From Paulinella micropora (taxonomy: Eukaryota > Cercozoa > Imbricatea > Euglyphida > Paulinellidae), in NCBI GenBank assembly GCA_019918135.1, contig WBZZ01004130.1, forward strand, positions 124,001 to 188,000: a DNA stretch of 64,000 nucleotides, read 5' to 3'. Below the pieces are notes generated by a model. The model did not search any database. It was given only the letters and a program-made list of their open reading frames with translations, and was not told the DNA's origin. Made by a program: the position numbers and the translations under genes. This document shows, one piece after another, positions 40,534 to 48,249 of this stretch. Position 1 is the stretch's first letter. Each line of letters starts with the position of its first letter.

Positions 40534-43500
40534 TGTTTTCCGCTAATTGTTTTTTTAAGTCGGCTATATCATTAGTTATATTATTTATTTTTTCCGATAA
40601 TTGTTGAACGGCCTTAATTAATGGTGCAATAAACTCAGAATAACCTATACCATAACTGACATCACCACTATCAACACATTTAACATCTTCTGGATTAATA
40701 CTTTCACCTTTCAATTCGCATTCTTTTCTTTGCTTTGGACACGGAACCATAATTGTTTCTTTTATAAAACCACCAAAATCTAGCATATCCATTTCTTTTA
40801 GTATTTCTTCTAATTCCTGTGCTATTAAGCCAGTCCTACATTTCTTGTTGTCATCAATCATACGATAGCAGACTGGATTTAACTTGTTGATAAAATCTAA
40901 GCCTAAGCATTCCTTTATATCTTCTTTTTTTCGTCTATCTGAATATTGAATTGGATTAGACAATACCCACAACTGACCATCGCTTGCTCTTAATGACATT
41001 AAAGCAGTATTTGAATTATTCTCCCATATGAAACCACTCGTTGAAGAATTATTCACTCTAAATCTAATAGCATAAGAAGTTAATCCTCCACCTCCTCCTG
41101 CTGGTGCTGTTCCTCCACTTAATGATTTATTTGCCCCAGACTGGCTCATATAAATCCCCCAGTTTGAATCTCCAATGTCCCATACAAATATTCCTCTCGC
41201 ATTCGTCCCGTCTGTTTGTCCTTGAATTGCTATTTTAGCCCCATTAGTTGATGCTGATGCCGTTGTTAGTGTTCCTGTGTATGTAATTCCCGCATTTGCC
41301 GTTATTAATCCGCTCGCCGTTAATGTTGTTGTCGATATACCCGCATTTGCCGTTATTAATCCACTCGCAGTGATCGTAGTTGTTGATACACCAGCACTAG
41401 CCGTTATTAATCCTTTTGTCCATAAAGTCCCGTTTGCCCCGTTTAATGACATTAACAATTGTTCGGAAGAGTTCTCCCATATAAAACCATCAGTGGAAAC
41501 ATTGCTAACTCTAAATCTAACGGCGAAAGAAGTAAAATCGTTACCAGCAACGGCTGATGCCACTCCACCTGCTAGAGATTTATTGGCTCCAGATTGTGCC
41601 ATATAAATACCATAATTTGTATTGCCAGTATCCCACAAAAATATTCCTCTCGTATTACCTCCATTAGTATTTCCTTGTATGACTATGCTAGAGCCCCCTG
41701 TCGCTGTTAATAATCCGCTTGCGGTTAGTGTCGTTGTTGATACTCCCGCGTTTGCCGTTATTAATCCACTCGCGGTTGCGGTTGTTGTTGATATACCCGC
41801 GGTTGAAGTAATTGTCGTTCCTGTTATTGTTCCGCCACTCGTTATGTTGTTGCTGTTCATATCCAAAGCACCATAAAACCGCATACCGCCCGCATTATTA
41901 AAACGGACGATATCAGACGAAGCGGATTTATTATCCAAAAGTTTTGAAATATAAAGTCCCGCCCCTTTTACATCAGATGCTACATTCGTGAATACATAAC
42001 CTCTTTGGTTAGCGGTTCCACTTGTAGCAGTATTTAGAGTAAATAAGAAATACTGATAATCTCCTGATGTCTGTGAAAAGAATATGTCTCCTCCATTTTG
42101 GTTTAATATCCTCGCCCCATTATATGTTATATTTCCGCCATTAGTGATAGTTTGATTATTAAAATCGGCATTGTTCGTTAAAGTTAGATATTTTATCACA
42201 GTGCTAGCCCCGTTGAATGTTTTACTTCCTGTTATGGTTTGGTCTGTTGATAGTTTTACATTTTGCCCGTCCAATGTGTCCGCATACCCTTTTGTCGCTC
42301 CGTCTGTTGATAATGTTGGAGTTCCAAGGTTGGCTATTTTGCTACTATTACAATCTAGCCCCGAAGCATTTACCCAACCAACAATCGTCCCGTCAATAAT
42401 AAAACTTATTTTTTTGGCAGAAATTTCAAAGTTGTAATATGTTGCAGTTTTCATATCCAAACTAGCAATTGACCCGATATTGGCTGTGGAGTTAAAAACC
42501 ACGAATGTTCCTTTTGTTGTAGCATTTATTGAATTTCCTGTTATTTCAAGACCACTGCTAAATGTCTTAATTCCTGCTATGGTTTGGTTAGCTGTTAGTT
42601 TCACATTTTGCCCGTCTAATGTATCTACATAACTTTTATTCGCCCCGTCCGTTGTTGCTGTTGGTGTGGCTAAGTTTGTTATTTTTCTGTTGTTTAAAGA
42701 TAGTGTCGTGCCCGTTGCTGTCGCTATTACATTATCCCCAGCATATAAATCAACATATGACCCTGTTATTTGTATTGGATAATAGCCCGCGGTTGCTATT
42801 TTTTGTGCCACAATCTCTCCTATATTTGTCGCCGTATCAAAGGCAATACCGATACCATCAAAAGCGGCTGGAGCAGTAGCACCTCGCACTTCTATTGTTG
42901 AAGTAAATTTTTTATTCCCTGCTATGGTTTGGTCTCCTGTTAGTTTAACGACTGCGGTATCAAGAGCCGAAACATCAACACCATCAACAAGATTAACATT
43001 TGTTATACTTTGGCTTTTCATATCAATCCCCGCACTAGCATTTATTATGTTGCTGAATGTTTTGGTTCCTGCTATAGTTTGGTCTCCTGTTAGTTTCACG
43101 GCCGAAGTATCAATAGCCGAAACATCAATACCATCAACCAAATTTACATTTGTTATTGAAAATCCACCCATATTTAAACTACCAGTCATAGCCGTTGTTC
43201 CGTCCTTGGCTAGTTTCGTATCGGTATATGCTTTTGTTGAAGCATCCCCATCATAGAATGGTGCGGGTAGTCCGCTGATTGCTGTCGTGCTGTTAAAATT
43301 TAAAACATTATTTGTCAATGTCATTCCGCCCCCTGTTGTTGGAGCAAAAAGTATGGACGAGCCTACAAAAGATAATGGATAGCCCGTCGCCCCACCCGCT
43401 TCCGACGAATAGATAGAGCCCATATTATTGTTGTAGTTGAAGAATAACTTACCTGTATTTAATGGATTTGAATCTTTTACGGCAACATAAGTAGTAAATG

Positions 43501-44164
43501 TTTTATTCCCTGTTATGGTTTGGTCTCCTGTTAGTTTTACAACAGAAGTATCAAGAGCCGAAACATCAACACCATCAACTAAATTGACATTTGTTATACT
43601 TTGGCTTTTCATATCAATCCCCGCACTAGCATTTATTATACTGCTAAATGTCTTAATTCCTGCTATGGTTTGGTCTCCTGTTAATTTAACCACAGCACTA
43701 TCAAGGGCAGAAACATCAACACCATCAACATTACCGACATTTACTATATTAAAACTTCCCATATTCAAATCTCCAAACATCATAGTGAGCCCATCCAATC
43801 TAAGAAAAGGTGAGTTTGTATTTCTCCATTGCCCTGTGCTATAAATGAGTAATTGGTTATTGGAGGGGGTGCCTGTTATGACTACATCACTTAAAGCATC
43901 TATTGACTTGTTTGAAAATCTTGTGTCAAACCTACCATCAGTATAGTATAGATTAGTGCCTTCTTTTATGTCCGTTGTGCTTTTGGTAGCCAGTCGTGTG
44001 TCAAATCGGCTGTTGGTAAAATAAAGATTTACGGGGTCAGCATCTTCTGGCACCCTATCTGTGTATAAGCCCACTATGTTTGTGTTGGTAAGGTCTAAGT
44101 TTTTTATGTCTAGACTATCAACTGCAATTTCTGACAAGCCAAGTAAGGATTTATATTGCGACAT
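40523..44164 (-). CDS. Long fibre protein with S74 intramolecular chaperone
   Basis: A 1,213-residue protein made of many repeats. The first half has DGVDVSALDTAVVKLTGDQT-type units and DGANKSYVDT-like units. The second half has short STTTITASGLITANAG repeats. The C-terminal ~140 residues carry the peptidase S74/chaperone pattern (SDRRKKEDI near 1073, then GLIAQELEEIL), which trimerises fibres and cuts itself off. This architecture is known from phage tail spikes and some large viruses. A receptor-binding fibre on the Polinton virion is inferred. The final ~30 residues form a coiled coil. Confidence 0.85.
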   Translation of the reverse strand: MSQYKSLLGLSEIAVDSLDIKNLDLTNTNIVGLYTDRVPEDADPVNLYFTNSRFDTRLATKSTTDIKEGTNLYYTDGRFDTRFSNKSIDALSDVVITGTPSNNQLLIYSTGQWRNTNSPFLRLDGLTMMFGDLNMGSFNIVNVGNVDGVDVSALDSAVVKLTGDQTIAGIKTFSSIINASAGIDMKSQSITNVNLVDGVDVSALDTSVVKLTGDQTITGNKTFTTYVAVKDSNPLNTGKLFFNYNNNMGSIYSSEAGGATGYPLSFVGSSILFAPTTGGGMTLTNNVLNFNSTTAISGLPAPFYDGDASTKAYTDTKLAKDGTTAMTGSLNMGGFSITNVNLVDGIDVSAIDTSAVKLTGDQTIAGTKTFSNIINASAGIDMKSQSITNVNLVDGVDVSALDTAVVKLTGDQTIAGNKKFTSTIEVRGATAPAAFDGIGIAFDTATNIGEIVAQKIATAGYYPIQITGSYVDLYAGDNVIATATGTTLSLNNRKITNLATPTATTDGANKSYVDTLDGQNVKLTANQTIAGIKTFSSGLEITGNSINATTKGTFVVFNSTANIGSIASLDMKTATYYNFEISAKKISFIIDGTIVGWVNASGLDCNSSKIANLGTPTLSTDGATKGYADTLDGQNVKLSTDQTITGSKTFNGASTVIKYLTLTNNADFNNQTITNGGNITYNGARILNQNGGDIFFSQTSGDYQYFLFTLNTATSGTANQRGYVFTNVASDVKGAGLYISKLLDNKSASSDIVRFNNAGGMRFYGALDMNSNNITSGGTITGTTITSTAGISTTTATASGLITANAGVSTTTLTASGLLTATGGSSIVIQGNTNGGNTRGIFLWDTGNTNYGIYMAQSGANKSLAGGVASAVAGNDFTSFAVRFRVSNVSTDGFIWENSSEQLLMSLNGANGTLWTKGLITASAGVSTTTITASGLITANAGISTTTLTASGLITANAGITYTGTLTTASASTNGAKIAIQGQTDGTNARGIFVWDIGDSNWGIYMSQSGANKSLSGGTAPAGGGGGLTSYAIRFRVNNSSTSGFIWENNSNTALMSLRASDGQLWVLSNPIQYSDRRKKEDIKECLGLDFINKLNPVCYRMIDDNKKCRTGLIAQELEEILKEMDMLDFGGFIKETIMVPCPKQRKECELKGESINPEDVKCVDSGDVSYGIGYSEFIAPLIKAVQQLSEKINNITNDIADLKKQLAENNAS

Positions 44165-44222
44165 AGATTATATAAATAATTATTTATTTAAAAAATACTA
44201 AAATATATTAATCTTAGTATAA

Positions 44223-44750
44223 ATGCCGTCTCCCGAAGCAAGTCGTAAGAATTGGGGTAGTGCTGTGGAAGGAATAAAAGCAAAAGCGAAACAACGAAAA
44301 ATGGAACACGCCAAAAATGTATTAGCACAATATAGAAATGCTGTAAAGCAAGAAGACGAAGATATGGAACAAAGATTGGCAGAGATAGAAAATAAGAATG
44401 TGGCGAGCGATATTATTAATGGAAAAGACCAAGATGACACACCCGAGCAAAGTGAGAGTGAGGATGAGGATGAGGTTGATTTTACTGATATCATTGCGGA
44501 AAAGATGGCTAACATGAAAATCAAAAGAGCAAAAGCGGAAACTAAGAGAGAAAAGAAAAAGAGTAAGAAACCAGAGCCTGAAGAAAGTGAAGAAAGTGAA
44601 AGTGAGAGTAGTGAAGAAGAAGAAATTAAGCCAAAAAAAGGAAAAGGTAAGAAGTCAAGCAGTGTAAGTGTAAAAGTATATAATCAATCTTCTGGCGGTG
44701 CTAAGAAAGAAAAAAATAATGATATTGAAAAATGCTTTTTAAAGTTTTAA
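44223..44750 (+). CDS. Highly charged coiled-coil protein
   Basis: 175 residues with basic and acidic blocks (SESEDEDEVDF, EESEESESESSEEEE, KPKKGKGKK). Mostly helical or disordered. A DNA- or RNA-binding or virion core role is possible from composition. The promoter region is shared with the divergent fibre gene (58-base gap, AT-rich). Confidence 0.6.
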   Translation: MPSPEASRKNWGSAVEGIKAKAKQRKMEHAKNVLAQYRNAVKQEDEDMEQRLAEIENKNVASDIINGKDQDDTPEQSESEDEDEVDFTDIIAEKMANMKIKRAKAETKREKKKSKKPEPEESEESESESSEEEEIKPKKGKGKKSSSVSVKVYNQSSGGAKKEKNNDIEKCFLKF

Positions 44751-44789
44751 TTTAGTCGATAGTATGCTATCGTCAATTGTCCTAATGGA

Positions 44790-45323
44790 CTAATCCCACT
44801 TATCTTTTCTATAATTTCTAAATATAGTTCTAAGTTTGCTATTGAATTTGCTTACATTAATGAGTTCGTAATCAATTTCTTTTAAATACCTTACATCACG
44901 GTTTTGAAACTCTTTAATTCTGTTTGCGAGGTCGTCCCTTCTTTTAATGAAACTATTTGGAATTTTTTGAATTTCTAAGAGAGTTTCATTTTTTGTTCCC
45001 TTTCTTAATTTTCTATAATGTGGAATAGCATACATATCATCTTTAAAATCTCTTAAATCTTCGTTTAGTTTTTTTATCTCTTTCTCTGTATCTCCACTTA
45101 ATGAAATGTCATTGGTTGGTTTAATAGCGGATTGTTTTTTTTCCGAAGGTTTAAACTTGGAAGGTGGTTTCGTAGTTTTCTTAAATTTTTTCTTTTCCGA
45201 GACCATCTTTCCGTAATGTTCCATTAATTTAAGCAGTTCTGCCTTTTTTAATTTACTAATTTTCGGACATCGTCTCCGTTTTTCTTCACCTAATACCTTT
45301 CTTAAGACTTTGACGGTCGGCAT
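44790..45323 (-). CDS. Basic protein with SAP-like N-terminus
   Basis: 177 residues. The start (CPKISKLKKAELLKLMEHYG, residues ~19-38) resembles a SAP DNA-binding helix-turn-helix. The rest is Lys-rich and helical. It is divergent from the integrase gene with a 36-base AT-rich spacer. DNA binding is inferred. Confidence 0.6.
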   Translation of the reverse strand: MPTVKVLRKVLGEEKRRRCPKISKLKKAELLKLMEHYGKMVSEKKKFKKTTKPPSKFKPSEKKQSAIKPTNDISLSGDTEKEIKKLNEDLRDFKDDMYAIPHYRKLRKGTKNETLLEIQKIPNSFIKRRDDLANRIKEFQNRDVRYLKEIDYELINVSKFNSKLRTIFRNYRKDKWD

Positions 45324-45359
45324 TGTATATATAAAAAAATATTTTTATATTTTGTATAA

Positions 45360-46355
45360 ATGGACCATAAACATACAATTATTAATACCCAAAATCGTAA
45401 TAGCCAATTAGAAGAAACACCAACGGGGGAAGTAGTTAAAACAAAAGAAGATGAAGCACTTGAAATACACCACCAGAAAAAGAACCCGAAAATATGGAAT
45501 ACTATATGGGTTGATAATCCATTAGACCAAGTCTTTCTTGACTTAGCAGATATGAGTAAATTAAAAGATAAGAAAGGAAATAAAGGATATGCTTGGATGC
45601 TTGTTTGGATTGATTGTCATTCAAGATTTTTAATAATCATTCCATTAAAAAATAAAACAGCAAAAGAAGTTTATTATGCTTTGAAATCTATACCTTATAA
45701 ACCAAAATCAATTACAACCGACAGCGGAGGAGAATATAAAGGTGCTACTCGTGAATATTTTATTCAGAATGGTATTAAGCACGATGTCGTTGAAGTCGGC
45801 GACCATAGAGCCTTAGCGGTTGTTGATAGAGTGATAAGGAGTATTAGAAGATGGTTAGATTTATTATTTGAAACTAATAGAAATTTTGATTGGGTAAGTT
45901 ATATTCAAGACTTAGTCAATGCTTATAATCATAAAGTTCATTCTACAACAGGAAGCAGACCGATTGATATTTTTACCGGCCGTGATAAGAATAAACAGAC
46001 TCTTCAAAGAGACCATCTGATTGATGAGTATAGCATTGGCGATAAGGTGAGGAAGGAATTAAAGAGGCGGATGTTCGAAAAAGGTGGAAAACAGTTTAGT
46101 AAGCAGATTTACAAAGTAATAGGTAGGTCTGGCTTTAAAATCATTCTCTCTGATAATGAATTAGTATCACCGAGAGAACTTCTAAAAACTGAATTTACTA
46201 AATCAGTAGATGAAGAAAAGCAAGTAAAAGATAAAGAGAAAAAAATAACTAAGGAACGAAACACACAGAGATTATTAAAAAGAGAAAGCATTGATGAAAG
46301 TAATGTGAGAACCTCAGATAGAATAAGGAAGAAGAAACAAATATTAGATTTATAA
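45360..46355 (+). CDS. int: Retroviral-type integrase of the Polinton
   Basis: A 331-residue protein with the RNase H-fold core: D61 (VFLDLADM), D121 (TTDSGGEYKG) and, at the classical spacing of 35, D156 (LAVVDRVIRSIRRW) where Glu is canonical. Asp may replace Glu here; a related ALxxIDR form occurs in some Polinton-like integrases. The C-terminal part (YKVIGRSGFKIIL) suits a chromo/SH3-like DNA-binding domain. The 6-bp target duplication is its expected product. Confidence 0.88.
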   Translation: MDHKHTIINTQNRNSQLEETPTGEVVKTKEDEALEIHHQKKNPKIWNTIWVDNPLDQVFLDLADMSKLKDKKGNKGYAWMLVWIDCHSRFLIIIPLKNKTAKEVYYALKSIPYKPKSITTDSGGEYKGATREYFIQNGIKHDVVEVGDHRALAVVDRVIRSIRRWLDLLFETNRNFDWVSYIQDLVNAYNHKVHSTTGSRPIDIFTGRDKNKQTLQRDHLIDEYSIGDKVRKELKRRMFEKGGKQFSKQIYKVIGRSGFKIILSDNELVSPRELLKTEFTKSVDEEKQVKDKEKKITKERNTQRLLKRESIDESNVRTSDRIRKKKQILDL

Positions 46356-47057
46356 ATTGAAAGCATTTAGTCCTATTGGTTCCGTTAGTGTTTTGTGTTT
46401 TTTATTTCTTTTATGTTTTGATAAATATCCTCTTGAAACTTCAACTCCACACACACATTTCACGATTAAATGATTCTGCTCTCTTCGTCTTTGAAGAATA
46501 TTTTCATAATTATTATCATAATATTTTTTCTTTCTTTGTTTTATGTCTTCTAAATTTTCATTTCTATATTTTTTACTTTTTTCCGCTATGATTTCACGAT
46601 TACTTTCATAGTATTCTTTTTTCGTTTTCTTTATTTTCTCAATATTTAAGTTTCTATATTCTTTATTTTCGTTTAAGATTCTATCGCGATTTTCTTTATA
46701 ATATTTTCTACTATTTTCATTTCGTGTTTCTTTGTTATCTTCGTGATATTCTTTTCTGCTTCTACCAGCGACGGCCTTATTAACACATTCACTCTCTCTA
46801 ATTATTTCTCCTTCTCTCCTGCTAAGTTGCATTTTGTTTTCACATTTGTATTCTTCTATTAATTCAATGTAATTATCTTCATACTTTATAATATCAAAAG
46901 AAGAAACAAAACCATATTTTCCTTTGATGTGTTGCTTGTAATTTATCCTATGTTGATACAATCTTTTATGTAGTGGGTTTGTAGTAGAACCAATATATAT
47001 TTGGTCGGTCTGGTATGAACGAATAGCATAAATTTTTCCTTGCTTGTAGTCGGGCAT
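46350..47057 (-). CDS. GIY-YIG endonuclease with repeats and zinc finger
   Basis: The ATG at 47057 (MPDYKQGKIYAIRS) is preferred over in-frame codons upstream because the GIY-YIG motif (KIYAIRS ... IYIGSTTNPLHKRLYQH) begins at residue 8. The core is followed by at least four YY-x2-N-type helical repeats (KKYYDNNYENI, KEYYESNREII) and a C-terminal finger (CVCGVEVSRG ... HKRNKKH). The product is 235 residues. GIY-YIG enzymes nick or cut DNA, often as homing nucleases. In a Polinton it may act in mobility or interference. It overlaps the integrase stop region by 6 bases, convergently. Confidence 0.85.
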   Translation of the reverse strand: MPDYKQGKIYAIRSYQTDQIYIGSTTNPLHKRLYQHRINYKQHIKGKYGFVSSFDIIKYEDNYIELIEEYKCENKMQLSRREGEIIRESECVNKAVAGRSRKEYHEDNKETRNENSRKYYKENRDRILNENKEYRNLNIEKIKKTKKEYYESNREIIAEKSKKYRNENLEDIKQRKKKYYDNNYENILQRRREQNHLIVKCVCGVEVSRGYLSKHKRNKKHKTLTEPIGLNAFNL

Positions 47058-47256
47058 TGTCCTTTTATGTCTTATTATGTCCTTAAACTTAAATGGAAAA
47101 TACCACCACTCACCAGAAAAAAGATACTTAAAAATTCTACACCGCACACCTAGAGGCTCAGGTCGAAAAGCCCCCGTGTGGCTTTTTTACACGGACAACT
47201 TTTCTCTTTTTCGGCAAATTAGGAAGACTTCAAAGGTCAATTTAATGATACATATA

Positions 47257-47407
47257 TTTTTCTTGTAGTGTGCTATATAAGGCTATTTGGTTGTTTTTGC
47301 TTCTTTGTATTTATTTTACTGGAAATACATAGGAGGGGGTGCCACAACCCAAACGAAGTCGTGGATTTTGCAAAAAATTCACGACACGGTCTGGGTTATC
47401 ATCTACT
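47257..47407 (-). repeat. Right terminal inverted repeat
   Basis: Inverse of the left end: the outer 16 bases are perfect, the middle is divergent, and the inner ~60 bases (47257-47317) are nearly identical. Confidence 0.85.
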
Positions 47408-48110
47408 GCAGGTAGGTTCCGGCCTCAGCCACGTACTGTTGCAAAAAAACCTCTTTGTCCAAAGAAACCCTTCCCTTGGCGCACATCTCGATCCAGGCGC
47501 ACGAGGCCTGGCGGTAACACAGCACGCAAAGACGGGGGTTTGTGCTACCGAGCAAGAGTTGACAACAGCTGTGCAGCGCCTCCGCCGTGAAATCGCAGTT
47601 AAGCTTGTTCAGGCTTTGCGTTAACTCGGTCGCAAAGTTTTTGATCTGGTCGCCCTTGGGCTTGGAGGAAGAAGACTGTTGGCTATTTTTCTGTCGGTGG
47701 CAAAAAGCCTCGTAGCGATCATAAAGCCAGCTCCGCGTCGTTAAAGCGCATGAGCAGCGGCCGCTCCGTGCTCCTAACGGCCGCGGGGGGACCCCGTCGG
47801 AGAGCCCCAAACAATGCATGCCTTGCGAACATGAGAATTTGTCCAGCCCCGCCACCCGCAGGTTGCGCGATTCAGTCTGGGCCGATATCACGGACAGAAC
47901 CGCGAGCGCGTCCTCACTCAGTCGCAGGCTCAGGCTCTGTTGCAACTGAGCCGACTGCTCGGGCGTTTTGTCCGCGTACTGGGCCAGACCTGAAAATCCT
48001 CCTTGAATGTACAAAAATTGGCGAGGGCGCAGGAGCCGGTAACAGTCCAACACCTGCTTAACCTCAGGGGGATACGAAGAGGCCCCTGCACTAGTTTGTT
48101 GCTTCTTCAT
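47403..48110 (-). pseudogene. Uncharacterised protein, C-terminus cut by the Polinton
   Basis: The frame from the ATG at 48110 gives 235 residues and stops at a TAG formed by the first bases of the Polinton end (47403-47405). Without the element and one GCAGGT, the frame would run about a dozen further codons into the sequence now left of 27436. The product is Ser/Gln/Cys-rich with two Cys groups (KFSCSQGMHCLG, CVLCYRQASCAWIEMC). The family is unknown. The loss is small, so function might survive. Confidence 0.7.
47408..47413. repeat. Right 6-bp target-site duplication of Polinton (GCAGGT)
   Basis: This is the matching copy of 27436-27441. Confidence 0.9.
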
Positions 48111-48249
48111 TTAATGAGAAAAAAAAATTCCGCTAGAAAATCTACAAAGAGAACCTACGGGAGTAGCTACAGGACAAGAACAAGGGGGGAGAGGGGGGAA
48201 ACAGAGAAGGGAGGGGGGGGGAGAGGAAGGAAGGGGGCGGCGCGGGGAC

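Larger units (their letters stand above)
27442..47407. mobile_element. Complete Polinton/Maverick-type virus, 19,966 bp
   Basis: The element begins AGTAGATGATAACCC and ends with its inverse. It has imperfect terminal inverted repeats of about 150-165 bp and a 6-bp target duplication. It is AT-rich against a GC-rich backbone. It carries all Polinton hallmarks (protein-primed PolB, DDE-type integrase, FtsK/HerA-like ATPase, adenain-like protease, double jelly-roll capsid protein, penton-like protein) plus fibre, GIY-YIG, HIRAN and small proteins. All about nineteen frames are open, so it could encode virions. Replication and virion genes form a plus-strand left arm and a mainly minus-strand right arm. 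Confidence 0.95.
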
